Positions 1-9,718 are shown, counted from the first letter of the stretch. The stretch is DNA of 64,000 bases from Halomonas ventosae (GCF_004363555.1 NZ_SNZJ01000015.1:41990-105989), one strand, 5' to 3'. Translations and numbers: made by a program. Notes: generated from the sequence alone by a model not told the origin.

Positions 1-1061
1 TGGCGCCCCACGGCAAGACCACCATGGCCCCGGCGCTCTTTCGCCGCCAGCGGGAAGGCGGCGCCTGGGCGATCACCCTGGCTACCGCCCCCCAGTGCCG
101 GGCCGCCTTCGCCCATGGCGTGACGCGCCTGCTGCTGGCCAACCAGCTGGTGGGGCGGGCCAACATGGCCATCGTGGCGGAGCTGCTCGAGGCCGGAGCC
201 GAGCTCTGGTGCCTGGTGGACTCCGTCGACAATGCCCGCGAGCTGGACGCCTTCTTCGCCGGGCGTGGCCTGCGCCTGCCGGTGCTGATCGAGCGGGGGG
301 TGCCGGGCGGGCGCTGCGGCTGTCGCAGCCGCGAGGAGGTGCTGGCGCTGGCCGCCGTGGTCGACGCGGCGGCCAGCCTCGAGCTCGCCGGCGTGGAGGG
401 CTACGAGGGCCTGGTCCAGGCCGAGGCGGGGGCCTCTCCGGAGGCGGCGGTGGCGGCCTATGCGGCCGACCTGGTCGACACCCTCATCGCCCTGCAGCGC
501 GCCGGCCGGCTGGCGGTGGCGCGCCCGCTGGTCACTGCCTCGGGGTCCGCCTGGCACGACATCGTCGCCGAGGCCTTCCGCGATGCCGGGCTGGACGGTC
601 AGGTCCGCCGGGTGATGCGGCCCGGCTGCTACGTGACCCACGACCACGGGCTCTACGGCGAGGCGCAGGCCCGGGTGCTGGGGCGTCGGCCGGCCCTCGG
701 CGAGGGGCTGCGCCCGGCCCTGGAGGTCTTCGCCCAGGTGCAGTCGCTGCCGGAGCCGGGCCTGGCCATCGTCGCCATGGGGCGTCGCGATGTCGGCGGC
801 GACCGCCTGCCGCGGGCGCTGCGCCGCTATCGCGAAGGCGGGACGGCGGAACGGACCTTGCCGGTCGAGGGCTGGCGGGTGGAGAAGCTCATGGACCAGC
901 ACGCCTTCGTGCGCCTGCCCGAGGCGGCGGGTGACGTGCGCGTGGGCGACATCGTCGCCTTCGGCATCTCCCATCCCTGCCTGACCTTCGACAAGTGGCG
1001 GCGCCTGTGCCGGGTCGACGAGTCGCTGGCGGTGGTCGAGGTCCTCGAGACCTGCTTCTGA
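1..1061 (+). CDS. D-threonine aldolase / D-serine dehydratase-like PLP enzyme (3' part)
   Basis: This is the C-terminal part of a fold-type III PLP enzyme of the D-threonine aldolase/D-serine dehydratase-like family, often annotated as amino acid deaminase. Members act in the cytoplasm on D-amino acids or D-beta-hydroxy amino acids. The frame is open to the window edge and begins APHGKTTM; the K of HGKTTM is the usual PLP-binding lysine. The true start therefore lies upstream, and the ATG at 24 is internal. Near the end, GISHPCLTFDKW carries the His and Cys that bind the metal in the family's C-terminal domain. The exact substrate cannot be told from sequence. The gene converges on the purine permease gene. 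Confidence 0.8.
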   Translation, partial: APHGKTTMAPALFRRQREGGAWAITLATAPQCRAAFAHGVTRLLLANQLVGRANMAIVAELLEAGAELWCLVDSVDNARELDAFFAGRGLRLPVLIERGVPGGRCGCRSREEVLALAAVVDAAASLELAGVEGYEGLVQAEAGASPEAAVAAYAADLVDTLIALQRAGRLAVARPLVTASGSAWHDIVAEAFRDAGLDGQVRRVMRPGCYVTHDHGLYGEAQARVLGRRPALGEGLRPALEVFAQVQSLPEPGLAIVAMGRRDVGGDRLPRALRRYREGGTAERTLPVEGWRVEKLMDQHAFVRLPEAAGDVRVGDIVAFGISHPCLTFDKWRRLCRVDESLAVVEVLETCF

Positions 1062-1062
1062 G

Positions 1063-1107
1063 CGCCGACGCCCCGCCGACTCGAGGCGCGGCGGGGCGGG
1101 GTCGGCG
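1063..1107. terminator. GC-rich hairpin between convergent genes
   Basis: A long imperfect inverted repeat (CGCCGACGCCCCGCCG pairing with CGGCGGGGCGGGGTCGGCG) fills the gap between the stop at 1061 and the stop of the oppositely oriented permease at 1111. It has no T-run on either side, so it may be a bidirectional structure or barrier rather than a classic intrinsic terminator. Confidence 0.4.
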
Positions 1108-1110
1108 ACC

Positions 1111-2454
1111 TCAGACGTCGCTGCGGAACACCCGGTCCTGGCGGGGCAGAATCAGGTTGAGCACGATGGCGCAGAGCGCGCCGGGGATCAGCCCCGATTC
1201 GATGATCGCCTGGACGTTCTCGGAGTATTCGGCGTAGAGCCCCTCCTGGGCGGGCAGGCCGATGGCGGCGGCCAGAGACATGGCGATGATCAGCATGTTG
1301 CGCTTGTTGAAGTCGATGCCGCTGAGCATCTTGATGCCGGCGCTGGCGATCATGCCGAACATGATCAGCACCGCGCCGCCCAGCACCGAGTTGGGGATGC
1401 TGGAGACCAGGCCGCCGAGCTTGGGCAGCAGGCCAGCGATGACCAGGAAGGCGCCGCCGATGGCCACCACGTAGCGGCTGACCACGCCGGTCAGCGCCAC
1501 GATGCCGACGTTCTGGCTGAAACTGATCTGTGGATAGGCGTTGAAGATGGCGGCGAAGACGCTGGCCAGACCGTCGGCCATCACGCCCCCGGAGAGCTCC
1601 TTCTGGGTGGGTTCGCGGTTCACCCCGCCGACGGTGGTGCCGACGATGTCGCCGATCGACTCGGCGCAGGTCACCACGGCCAGCAGCACCACCGGCAGGA
1701 TCGCCGCCAGGTGGAACTCGAGGCCGATGGCAAAGGGGATCGGCAGGGCGAACCAGTCGGCGGAGCCGATGGAGGAGAAGTCCACGTAGCCGAAGACGAC
1801 GGCCGCCACGAAGCCGGACACCAGGCCGGCAAGCGGCGAGATCTCCGACCAGATGCCGCGGCCGAACTGGTGCAGGCCGACGGTGACCACCAGCACCAGG
1901 CCGGCCAGCAGCAGGTGATGCAGGGAGCCGAAGTCCTCGGCGCCGAAGCCGCCCCCCGCATAGGCGAAGCCGACCGGCATCAGCAGGGTACCGATCATGA
2001 TCACGAAGGTGCCGGTTACCACCGGCGGGAAGAGGAAGCGCACCCAAGGCAGGAAGAGCCCCACCAGGGCCATGGCCACGCCACCGCAGAGAGCCGCGCC
2101 CAGGGCGGCGGGAATGCCCATGCCCACGGCGATGGGGATCAGCACCGGCACGAAGCCGAAGCTGGTGCCCATGACGATGGGCAGGCGGGCGCCGATGGGC
2201 CCGATCCCCAGCGACTGCACCAGGGTGGCCACCCCGGCCACGAACATCGCCGCCTGGATCATCAGCGTGGTCTGCTCCTCGGACAGGCCGGCGGCACCGG
2301 CGATGATGATGGGCACCGTGACGTTGCTGACGAACATGGCCAGCACGTGCTGGATGCCCAGCGGGATGGCGCGCCCCAGGGGCGGCATCGTATCGACGTC
2401 CTGGGTGCTGCGCACCCGGCGCTCCGTCGCGTCGGCGGAAGACTCGGTGGTCAT
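1111..2454 (-). CDS. NCS2-family xanthine/uracil-type permease
   Basis: A 447-residue inner-membrane nucleobase:cation symporter of the NCS2 family, about the usual length and almost wholly hydrophobic after residue 30. Family marks are the QH pair in TM1 (residues 35-36, GIQH), the conserved acidic residue in TM8 (E265 in TCAESIGD) and the NCS2 signature starting QNVG at residue 314. It lies 59 bp downstream of an 8-oxoguanine deaminase-type gene on the same strand, so the two probably form a purine-salvage operon. Purine rather than pyrimidine transport is inferred from that neighbour only. Confidence 0.88.
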   Translation of the reverse strand: MTTESSADATERRVRSTQDVDTMPPLGRAIPLGIQHVLAMFVSNVTVPIIIAGAAGLSEEQTTLMIQAAMFVAGVATLVQSLGIGPIGARLPIVMGTSFGFVPVLIPIAVGMGIPAALGAALCGGVAMALVGLFLPWVRFLFPPVVTGTFVIMIGTLLMPVGFAYAGGGFGAEDFGSLHHLLLAGLVLVVTVGLHQFGRGIWSEISPLAGLVSGFVAAVVFGYVDFSSIGSADWFALPIPFAIGLEFHLAAILPVVLLAVVTCAESIGDIVGTTVGGVNREPTQKELSGGVMADGLASVFAAIFNAYPQISFSQNVGIVALTGVVSRYVVAIGGAFLVIAGLLPKLGGLVSSIPNSVLGGAVLIMFGMIASAGIKMLSGIDFNKRNMLIIAMSLAAAIGLPAQEGLYAEYSENVQAIIESGLIPGALCAIVLNLILPRQDRVFRSDV

Positions 2455-2513
2455 GGGGTGTCTCCTGTTGTCGTTGTTGGACGTGGTTGAGAACAGAGGG
2501 AGCGGGAAGGGAA

Positions 2514-3869
2514 TCAGCGCGAGCCGCGCAGTTCGCGGGCGGCCTGGTCATGTCGGGCCAGCAGGGCGTCGAGGTCGAGGTCCCGTGGCCGGCCATCGAT
2601 CAGGCGCCAGTGCCCGGCGACCATCACCCGGTCGGCGCGGTGGGCCCCGCACAGCAGCAGGGCCGCGACCGGGTTCTCGGCACCCGAGAAGCGGGCCTCG
2701 TCCAGCCGGAAAAGCGCCAGGTCGGCCTGCTGGCCGGGTGCCAGCCCGCCGATGTCGGTGCGCCCCAGGCAGGCCGCCGAGCCGCGGGTGGCCCAGCGGA
2801 TCACGTCGTCATGGGTCACCCGGCTCGGCGAGTAGCGCAGCCGGCCCAGCAGCAGGGCCTGGCGCATCTCCTCGGCCAGGTTGGAGTGATCGTTGGAGGC
2901 CGAGCCGTCCACCGCCAGGCCCACCGGGCAGCCGGCGGCCTCGAGCTCCAGGGTGCGGCACATGCCGGAGCCCAGCACCATGTTCGACGACGGACAGTGG
3001 GCGATGCCGGTACCCGCCGCGCCGAGCCGCGCCACTTCGTCCTCGTCGAAGTGGATGCCATGGGCCAGCCAGGTGCGCGGGCCCAGCCAGCCGGTGGCCT
3101 CCAGGTAGTCCAGCGGGCGCATGCCGAAGAGGCGCTGGCAGTAGGCCGTCTCGTCCTCGGTCTCGGCCAGGTGGGTGTGCAGGCGCACGTCCTTCTCCTC
3201 GGCCAGGCGGGCACTCTCCTGCATCAGCTCGCGGCTCACCGAGAAGGGCGAGCAGGGCGCCAGGGCGATGGTGGTCATGGCGCCGTCGCCGCGCTGGTGG
3301 TGGGCGTCGATGAGCCGGGCGCTCTCGTCGAGGATGGTGGTCTCGTCCTGCACCACGGACTGGGGCGGCAGGCCGCCGTCGTCGCGGCCCACGCTCATCG
3401 AGCCCCGGGTGAGGGCGGCCCGCACGCCGAGGCGGCGGGCGGTCTCCACCTGGACGTCGATGGCATTCTCCAGCGCGCCGGAGAAGACGTAGTGGTGGTC
3501 GGCCACGGTGGTGCAGCCGGACATCAGCAGCTCGACCATGGCGAGTTCGCTGGCGAGGGCGAGCTGGCGCTCGGTGAGATTGGCCCAGACGTCGTAGAGG
3601 GTCGTCAGCCAGGGGAAGAGTTCCTTGTTCAGGGCCGGCGAGTAGGCCCGGGTCAGAGTCTGGTAGAAGTGATGATGGGTATTCACCAGCCCGGGCAGCA
3701 GCACATGCGCCGAGGCGTCGAAGACCTCATCCACCGGTGTTGTCGGTGTGACGCCTGAAGGCATCGCCTCCACGATGCGTCCGTCCTGAATCACCACGCC
3801 GCCGGCGGCACGCGCATCGCTGCAGGCACGGGGGGCCCGGATCCACAGGGTCGGGTTGGGCTGGGGCAT
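2514..3869 (-). CDS. 8-oxoguanine deaminase-type amidohydrolase
   Basis: A 451-residue metal-dependent amidohydrolase of the AtzB/TrzN/8-oxoguanine deaminase subfamily, expected to deaminate an oxidised purine base (8-oxoguanine to urate) in the cytoplasm. Visible metal ligands are H65 and H67 (NTHHHF), H233 (HTHLAETEDE), H270 (LAHGIHF) and D321 (AVDGSASND). The start at 3869 has GGGAGGA seven bases upstream and gives MPQPNPT; a more upstream ATG at 3893 has no such site. It is the first gene before the NCS2 permease. An N-ethylammeline-type chlorohydrolase would look similar, but the purine neighbour favours the 8-oxoguanine call. Confidence 0.78.
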   Translation of the reverse strand: MPQPNPTLWIRAPRACSDARAAGGVVIQDGRIVEAMPSGVTPTTPVDEVFDASAHVLLPGLVNTHHHFYQTLTRAYSPALNKELFPWLTTLYDVWANLTERQLALASELAMVELLMSGCTTVADHHYVFSGALENAIDVQVETARRLGVRAALTRGSMSVGRDDGGLPPQSVVQDETTILDESARLIDAHHQRGDGAMTTIALAPCSPFSVSRELMQESARLAEEKDVRLHTHLAETEDETAYCQRLFGMRPLDYLEATGWLGPRTWLAHGIHFDEDEVARLGAAGTGIAHCPSSNMVLGSGMCRTLELEAAGCPVGLAVDGSASNDHSNLAEEMRQALLLGRLRYSPSRVTHDDVIRWATRGSAACLGRTDIGGLAPGQQADLALFRLDEARFSGAENPVAALLLCGAHRADRVMVAGHWRLIDGRPRDLDLDALLARHDQAARELRGSR

Positions 3870-4160
3870 GTTGTCCTCCCGGTGGGCCGTCAAGCGGCCG
3901 CTGAATGGACAAAGGGTTACCCAGGTCGCGCGCTGGGCCGGAGTCCTGGTTCAGGTACCTTCGACATGATGTGTGTACTCTAACTGTCATCCATTGACTG
4001 GCATGGATTGTGTACAAAATGGAAGGCGTTGGGTCAACTGTCAAGAGCGTGGTGCTCAACGCCCGTCGGCTCCCGGCATGCTGCTCGAGAGCGACCGGCA
4101 GGGGCGTGCCTGGGGACCGGGAGTGAGCCGGCTGGAAACCCTGCGGCATGGGTGCCGTTC
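3870..4160. promoter_or_regulatory. Upstream region of the purine genes with two TGTGTAC sites
   Basis: No gene is visible between 3870 and 4220. This stretch should contain the promoter of the deaminase-permease pair. It holds TGTGTAC twice, at 3972-3978 and 4009-4015, with the second inside the near-palindrome TTGTGTACAA (4008-4017). GntR-type regulators often recognise TTGT..ACAA sites, so a purine-responsive repressor is possible. I could not place convincing -35/-10 boxes. Confidence 0.4.
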
Positions 4161-4196
4161 ACGAAAAGAGCCGCCGCGTCATCGACGCGACGGCTC
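4161..4196 (-). terminator. Intrinsic terminator of serA
   Basis: A 13-bp inverted repeat with one mismatch, GAGCCGCCGCGTC/GACGCGACGGCTC (4168-4180 with 4184-4196) around a 3-base loop, is followed on the minus strand by TTTTCG. It sits about 25 bases past the serA stop. Confidence 0.85.
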
Positions 4197-4220
4197 CGGT
4201 CTGACGGGAGGCAACGGGGG

Positions 4221-5471
4221 TCAGTCGGCGTAGCTGCTCTCGGAGTAGAGTACCCGCACGCGCAGGGTGTGCTTCACCTGGCGCAGGGCTTCCAGGGCCC
4301 GCGAGCCGTAGGCCTTGTCCACGTCGATGACCACGTAGCCGATTCGCTCGTTGGTCTGCAGGTACTGGCCAAGGATGTTGATGTCGTTCTCGGAGAGCAC
4401 GCGGTTGATCTCGGAGAGGACCCCGGGCACGTTGTCGTGGATGTGCAGCAGGCGGTGCTTGCCCGGGTGGGCCGGCAGGGCCACCTCGGGGAAGTTGACC
4501 GAGCTGACGGTGGTGCCGTTGTCGGAGTAGGTGACCAGCTTCTCGGAGACCTCGATACCGATGTTCTCCTGGGCTTCGAGGGTGGAGCCGCCGATGTGCG
4601 GGGTGAGGATGACGTTGGCCAGGCCGCGCAGCGGGCTCTCGAACTCCTCCTCGTTGCCCTTGGGCTCCACCGGGAAGACGTCGATGGCGGCGCCGTTGAG
4701 GCGGCCGGCCTTCAGCGCCTCGGCCAGGGCCTCGATCACCACCACGCTGCCGCGCGAGGCGTTGATCAGGATGCTGCCCGGCTTCATCAGGGCGATCTCG
4801 GGCTCGCCGATCATCCAGCGGGTGGAGGGCAGGTCCGGCACGTGCAGGCTGACCACGTCGGCACGGGCCAGCAGCTCCTCGAGGCTGGCCACCTGGCGGG
4901 CATTGCCCATCGCCAGCTTGGTCACCACGTCGTAGTAGATGACGTCGAAGCCCAGCGACTCGGCGAGCACCGAGAGCTGAGAGCCGATGCTGCCGTAGCC
5001 GATGATGCCCAGCGTCTTGCCGCGCGCCTCATGGGCATTCTTGGCCGACTTCAGCCAGCCGCCCTCGTGGGCGCGGGCGCTCTTCTCGGGGATGCCGCGC
5101 AGCAGCATGATCGCCTCGGCCAGCACCAGTTCGGCCACCGAGCGGGTATTGGAGAAGGGGGCGTTGAAGACCGGAATGCCGCGTACCAGGGCGGCATCGA
5201 GGTCCACCTGGTTGGTCCCGATGCAGAAGCAGCCCACCGCCACCAGCTTCTCGGCCGCGTCGAAGACGCGCTCGTTGAGCTGGGTGCGCGAGCGGATGCC
5301 GATGAAGTGGACGTCACGGATCTTCTCGATCAGTGTCGCCTCGTCCAGCGAGGTCGGCAGGTGCTCGATGTTGGTGTAACCGGCATTGAGTAGGTTGTCC
5401 ACCGCGCTCTGGTGGACGCCCTCGAGCAGCAGGATCTTGATCTTGCTCTTGTCCAGGGACGTTTTGGCCAT
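4221..5471 (-). CDS. serA: D-3-phosphoglycerate dehydrogenase
   Basis: This 416-residue enzyme oxidises 3-phosphoglycerate with NAD+, the first step of serine synthesis. The substrate domain wraps a Rossmann domain with GYGSIG at 158-163. Catalytic residues are R240 (NASRG), E269 and H292 (TPHIGG). A C-terminal ACT domain follows from about 340, with the serine-binding surface HIHDNVPG, so feedback inhibition by serine as in E. coli SerA is expected. The start at 5471 gives MAKTSLDKSKIK, matching the E. coli N-terminus; the 13 extra codons upstream are unlikely to be translated. It is a single gene with its own terminator. Confidence 0.96.
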   Translation of the reverse strand: MAKTSLDKSKIKILLLEGVHQSAVDNLLNAGYTNIEHLPTSLDEATLIEKIRDVHFIGIRSRTQLNERVFDAAEKLVAVGCFCIGTNQVDLDAALVRGIPVFNAPFSNTRSVAELVLAEAIMLLRGIPEKSARAHEGGWLKSAKNAHEARGKTLGIIGYGSIGSQLSVLAESLGFDVIYYDVVTKLAMGNARQVASLEELLARADVVSLHVPDLPSTRWMIGEPEIALMKPGSILINASRGSVVVIEALAEALKAGRLNGAAIDVFPVEPKGNEEEFESPLRGLANVILTPHIGGSTLEAQENIGIEVSEKLVTYSDNGTTVSSVNFPEVALPAHPGKHRLLHIHDNVPGVLSEINRVLSENDINILGQYLQTNERIGYVVIDVDKAYGSRALEALRQVKHTLRVRVLYSESSYAD

Positions 5472-5679
5472 GGTCGATTCAACCCCTTCGTCGGCGCGCG
5501 CCGCATGCATGTGTCATGAAGATGCTGAAGAGCCTGGGGCCCAAGGGCAGGCTCGAAACAGGGCCGATAGCTTACCACAGCCGGCATGAGCGAGGATGAA
5601 AATGCTGAGCGCCATGGATGAATGGCATGCAAGTTGCGCGGGGGCCGGCCGGGGCAGACGACCCCCCGGGGAGAGCGTG

Positions 5680-5685
5680 TATACT
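5680..5685 (+). promoter_or_regulatory. -10 box of the xseB-ispA-dxs operon
   Basis: TATACT lies 36 bases before the chosen xseB start. A transcript starting about 5692 would make the ATG at 5694 leaderless, which supports the later ATG at 5721. The -35 is not clear. Confidence 0.45.
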
Positions 5686-5720
5686 GTCCGCCCATGAACC
5701 AGCCACCAGCGAGAGAGGCG

Positions 5721-6005
5721 ATGGCGGAACAGCACAGCCAAGGCAACGGCGCCGAGCCGGCACCGGCCGACTTCGCCGCCACCGTCGAGCGGCTCGAGCA
5801 GCTCGTCGAGCGACTGGAGTCCGGCGAGCTGTCGCTGGAGGGGTCGCTGTCCGCCTTCGAGCAGGGCGTGCGCCTGACCCGCGACGCCCAGCGTCGGCTC
5901 GACGAGGCGGAGCTGCGGGTGCGCACCCTGACCGAGGGCGAGGCCGGCGGCGTCGACCTGCAACCCTTCGATGCGCCCGCCGCGGAGGACGATGGTGAGC
6001 GCTGA
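5721..6005 (+). CDS. xseB: Exodeoxyribonuclease VII small subunit
   Basis: A 94-residue small subunit of exonuclease VII, which with XseA degrades single-stranded DNA. The core FAATVERLEQLVERLESGELSL is the family's two-helix region, ending with a run of charged residues (LTRDAQRRLDEAE). The ATG at 5721 is preceded by GAGAGAGG and by the -10 at 5680; an ATG at 5694 is the alternative. The order xseB-ispA-dxs is typical of gammaproteobacteria. The 3' end overlaps ispA by 14 bases, which points to translational coupling. Confidence 0.92.
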   Translation: MAEQHSQGNGAEPAPADFAATVERLEQLVERLESGELSLEGSLSAFEQGVRLTRDAQRRLDEAELRVRTLTEGEAGGVDLQPFDAPAAEDDGER

Positions 6006-6879
6006 TGCCCTGGCCGACCGGCTGGCCGCGGACCGGGCCCGGGTCGATGCCCGTCTCGAGGCCCTCTTCGCGGCGCGCTCGGCCCCCTCGCCGCGCCTCG
6101 AGGCGGCCATGCGCCACGGCCTGCTGGTGGGAGGCAAGCGGCTGAGGCCGGTGCTGGTCTATGCGGCCGGCCGCGCCCTGGGGGCGGCGGAGGACGATCT
6201 GGACGCCTCGGCCATGGCGCTGGAGCTGGTCCACGCCTATTCGCTGGTCCATGACGACCTGCCGGCCATGGACGACGACGACCTGCGCCGCGGCCAGCCC
6301 ACGGTGCACCGGGCCTATGACGAGGCCACCGCGATCCTCGCCGGTGACGCCCTGCAGGCGCTGGCCTTCGAGGTGCTGGCGCGAACCGCTCATCCCCGGC
6401 TGCCGGCACTGGTCGCCGGCCTGGCCGGCGCCGCCGGGCGCGACGGCATGGTGGCCGGCCAGGCGCTGGACCTCGCCGCCGTCGGCGGGCATCCCGACGC
6501 GGCGGCCCTGGCGGCCATGCATGGCCACAAGACCGGTGCGCTGATCCGCGCCGCGGTGCGCCTCGGCGGCCTGGTCGCCGTGGACGAGGCCGACCCCCGG
6601 CTGGCCGCCCTGGATGCCTACGCCGACGCCATCGGCCTGGCCTTCCAGATCCACGACGACATCCTCGACGTGACCGGCGACACCGCCACCCTGGGCAAGA
6701 CCTCCGGGGCCGACGCCGCCCGGGCCAAGCCCACCTACCCGAGCCTGCTGGGGCTCGAGGGTGCCCGTCGACGGGCCGACGAGCTGGTCGAGACGGCGGT
6801 GGCGGCCCTGGCGCCACTGGGCGAGGCCGCCAGCCCCCTGGCCGACCTGGCCCGCTACATGATCGAGCGTGACCATTGA
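5992..6879 (+). CDS. ispA: (2E,6E)-farnesyl diphosphate synthase
   Basis: A 295-residue short-chain prenyl transferase that condenses IPP with DMAPP and then GPP to make farnesyl diphosphate, the precursor of undecaprenyl phosphate and quinone side chains. The first aspartate-rich motif DDLPAMD lies at 88-94 and the second, DDILD, in the C-terminal third (FQIHDDILD). The ATG at 5992 has GGAGG five bases upstream, within the end of xseB. Dxs, which feeds the same pathway, starts 15 bases downstream. Confidence 0.95.
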   Translation: MVSADALADRLAADRARVDARLEALFAARSAPSPRLEAAMRHGLLVGGKRLRPVLVYAAGRALGAAEDDLDASAMALELVHAYSLVHDDLPAMDDDDLRRGQPTVHRAYDEATAILAGDALQALAFEVLARTAHPRLPALVAGLAGAAGRDGMVAGQALDLAAVGGHPDAAALAAMHGHKTGALIRAAVRLGGLVAVDEADPRLAALDAYADAIGLAFQIHDDILDVTGDTATLGKTSGADAARAKPTYPSLLGLEGARRRADELVETAVAALAPLGEAASPLADLARYMIERDH

Positions 6880-6894
6880 CACTACAGGGCCCTC

Positions 6895-8805
6895 ATGAAG
6901 CTGTTCGATGACATCCCCGTCGAGCGTCCGGCCACGCCGCTGCTCGATACCCTGGATACCCCGGCCGCACTGCGCGCCATGAACGCCGGCCAGCTGGCCC
7001 AGGTGGCCGACGAGCTGCGCGCCTACCTGCTCTACAGCGTGGGCGTCTCCGGCGGCCACTTCGGCGCCGGCCTGGGCGTGGTGGAGCTTACCGTGGCCCT
7101 GCACCAGGCGCTGGAGACCCCCTACGACCGCCTGGTCTGGGACGTGGGCCACCAGGCCTACCCCCACAAGATCCTCACCGGGCGTCGCGAGGCGATGACC
7201 GGCATCCGCCAGTACGGCGGCCTTGCCGCCTTCCCGCGGCGCGCCGAGTCGGAGTACGACACCTTCGGCGTGGGCCATTCGAGCACCTCGATCTCGGCGG
7301 CCCTGGGCATGGCCCTGGCCGCCCGCACCCGGGGCGAGCAGCGGCGGGTCTGCGCGGTGATCGGCGACGGCGCCCTGACCGCCGGGATGGCCTTCGAGGC
7401 CCTGGCCCATGCCGGCCATGTGGATGCCAACCTGCTGGTGGTGCTCAACGACAACGAGATGTCGATCTCCGAGAACGTCGGCGGCATGGCCAGCTACCTG
7501 GCGCGCATCCTCACCAGCAAGCCCTATACCAGCATGCGAGAGGGCGGCAAGCGGGTGCTTTCCCACCTGCCCGGGGCCCTGGAGCTGGCGCGGCGCACCG
7601 AGGAGCACATGAAGGGCATGATCAGCCCGGCCACGCTCTTCGAGGAGCTGGGCTTCAACTACATCGGGCCCATCGACGGCCATGACCTGCCGCTGCTGGT
7701 GCAGACGCTGCGCAACATGCGTGACCTGGAGGGGCCCCAGTTCCTCCACGTCAAGACCTGCAAGGGCAAGGGCTTCCTGCCCGCCGAGGCCGACCCCATC
7801 GGCTACCACGCCATCACCAAGCTGGAGAAGAACGGCGAGACGCCGCCGCCGCTCAAGCCGGCCAGCCCGTCGGCCAGCCGCAAGCAGAAGTACTGCCGCG
7901 TCTTCGGCGACTGGCTGTGCGACATGGCGGCGGTGGACGAGCGGCTGGTCGGCATCACCCCGGCCATGCGCGAGGGCTCCGACCTGGTGCGCTTCTCGAA
8001 GGAGTACCCCGAGCGCTACTTCGACGTGGCCATCGCCGAGCAGCATGCGGTGACCCTGGCCGCGGGCCTGGCCTGCGAGGCCATGAAGCCGGTGGTGGCG
8101 ATCTACTCCACCTTTCTGCAACGTGGCTACGACCAGCTGATCCACGACGTGGCGGTGCAGGGGCTGGATGTCACCTTCGCCATCGATCGCGCCGGCCTGG
8201 TGGGCGAGGACGGCCCCACCCACCACGGCAGCCTGGACCTCTCCTACCTGCGCTGCGTGCCGGGGCTGGTGGTGCTGGCCCCCGCCGACGAGGCCGAGTG
8301 CCGGGCGATGCTCAGCGCCGCCTACCACCACCCCGGTCCCGCGGCGGTGCGCTACCCGCGCGGCACCGGCCCGGGCGTCACCACGCCCGATCACCTCGAG
8401 CCGATCGAGATCGGCCGTGCCGAGTGGCGGCGTCGTGGCAGCGGCGAGGCGACGCGGGTGGCCCTGCTGGCCTTCGGCAGCCTCAATGGCCCGGCGGCAG
8501 AGGTGGCCGAGCGCCTCGACGCCAGCCACCTCAACATGCGCTCGATCAAGCCGCTGGACCGTGACGCCGTGCTGGCCGCGGCCGATGAGCACGACCTGCT
8601 GGTGACCCTGGAGGAGAACGTGGTCGCCGGCGGGGCCGGCAGTGCGGTCAACGAGCTGCTGATGGCCGAGGGGGTGCAGGTGGAAGTGCTCAACCTCGGG
8701 CTGCCCGATGCCTTCGTCGAGCACGGCAAGCCCGCCGAACTGCTCGTCGAGTGCGGCCTGGACGCGGACGGCCTCGAGGCCTCGATCCGCACTCGGCTGC
8801 CCTGA
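6895..8805 (+). CDS. dxs: 1-deoxy-D-xylulose-5-phosphate synthase
   Basis: A 636-residue thiamine-diphosphate enzyme that joins pyruvate and glyceraldehyde 3-phosphate to give DXP, the entry step of the MEP isoprenoid pathway and of thiamine and pyridoxal synthesis. Visible are the conserved H55 ([10 protein letters not shown]), the ThDP-binding GDG at 157-159 followed by LNDNEMSIS, and the catalytic glutamate E382 in [13 protein letters not shown]. Length matches the family. It is the third gene of the xseB-ispA-dxs operon, so early and late isoprenoid steps are made together. Confidence 0.97.
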   Translation: MKLFDDIPVERPATPLLDTLDTPAALRAMNAGQLAQVADELRAYLLYSVGVSGGHFGAGLGVVELTVALHQALETPYDRLVWDVGHQAYPHKILTGRREAMTGIRQYGGLAAFPRRAESEYDTFGVGHSSTSISAALGMALAARTRGEQRRVCAVIGDGALTAGMAFEALAHAGHVDANLLVVLNDNEMSISENVGGMASYLARILTSKPYTSMREGGKRVLSHLPGALELARRTEEHMKGMISPATLFEELGFNYIGPIDGHDLPLLVQTLRNMRDLEGPQFLHVKTCKGKGFLPAEADPIGYHAITKLEKNGETPPPLKPASPSASRKQKYCRVFGDWLCDMAAVDERLVGITPAMREGSDLVRFSKEYPERYFDVAIAEQHAVTLAAGLACEAMKPVVAIYSTFLQRGYDQLIHDVAVQGLDVTFAIDRAGLVGEDGPTHHGSLDLSYLRCVPGLVVLAPADEAECRAMLSAAYHHPGPAAVRYPRGTGPGVTTPDHLEPIEIGRAEWRRRGSGEATRVALLAFGSLNGPAAEVAERLDASHLNMRSIKPLDRDAVLAAADEHDLLVTLEENVVAGGAGSAVNELLMAEGVQVEVLNLGLPDAFVEHGKPAELLVECGLDADGLEASIRTRLP

Positions 8806-8835
8806 CCCCCGTCATCTTTCGCTCACGAGGTTACG

Positions 8836-9594
8836 ATGCTGTTCCTGATACTGATCGGTGCCCTGCTGGGGCTGGCCATCGGCGGCCCCATCGGCCTGCT
8901 GGTGGGCGGCGCCCTGGGCTACTGGCTGGGTAGAGGCCTGCGCAAGCGCCTGCTGAACAAGCTGGTCGGCCTCCAGTCCCAGTTCCTGGAATCGACCTTC
9001 GCCGTCATGGGGTGCCTGTGCAAGGCCGATGGCCAGGTCTCCGAGGACGAACTGGAAGCCTCCCGCCGGCTGTGGGATCGGCTGCGGCTCAGCGAGGCCC
9101 AGCGCGCCCAGGCCCGCGCCGACTTTACCCGCGGCAAGGGCGACGACTTCGACCTGGACGCCGAGCTCGCCCGGGTTCGCCGCATCGCGGCACACCAGCC
9201 CGCGCTGCGTCAGGTCTTCCTGCAGGTGCAGTTGGCCGCGGTCGCCGCCGATGGCCAGCTGCACCCCGCCGAGCACGAGATGCTGATGCGGGTGGTGCGG
9301 GGCCTGGGGTGCAGCGAGGCCGAGATCGCCCAGGTCGAGGCCATGCTGCGCGGTGGCCCCCGAGGGGCGGGCGAAGAGGGCCCCTCGCTGGAGGATGCCT
9401 ACCGGGTGCTGGGGGTCGACCAGGACGCCAGCGACGTCGAGATCAAGAAGGCCTACCGCCGCCTGATGAGCGAGAACCACCCCGACAAGCTCGCCGCCAA
9501 GGGCCTGCCCGAGAGCATGCGCGAGGTCGCCAAGGAGCGCACCAGCGAGATCGGCAGCGCCTACGAGCGCATCCGCAAGGCGCGCGCCGCCTGA
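8836..9594 (+). CDS. djlA: DjlA-like membrane co-chaperone (TerB + J domain)
   Basis: A 252-residue DnaJ-like protein. A single hydrophobic, glycine-rich segment (residues 1-32) would anchor it in the inner membrane. A TerB-like acidic helical domain follows (about 50-175), then a C-terminal J domain with the HPD motif at 215-217 (ENHPDKL), which stimulates DnaK ATPase. This matches E. coli DjlA in order and length. It starts 30 bases after dxs and is probably cotranscribed, although no functional tie to isoprenoids is evident. Confidence 0.87.
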   Translation: MLFLILIGALLGLAIGGPIGLLVGGALGYWLGRGLRKRLLNKLVGLQSQFLESTFAVMGCLCKADGQVSEDELEASRRLWDRLRLSEAQRAQARADFTRGKGDDFDLDAELARVRRIAAHQPALRQVFLQVQLAAVAADGQLHPAEHEMLMRVVRGLGCSEAEIAQVEAMLRGGPRGAGEEGPSLEDAYRVLGVDQDASDVEIKKAYRRLMSENHPDKLAAKGLPESMREVAKERTSEIGSAYERIRKARAA

Positions 9595-9718
9595 CATCGG
9601 CCGGGTGGCCGTGCTCGTGTCTCTGCCGTGCCGCCCGCCCGGCCGTCACCGCGCCTCGCCACCGGCCGCGCCCTGCGCTAGCGTAGCGGGACCGATGCAC
9701 TGCCCACGGAGCCGCGCG

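Noticed and set aside
5572..8724. 1050-codon open frame on the minus strand
   Set aside because: It lies antisense to ispA and dxs, is rich in Gly/His/Gln/Val without any domain, and arises from third-position GC bias.
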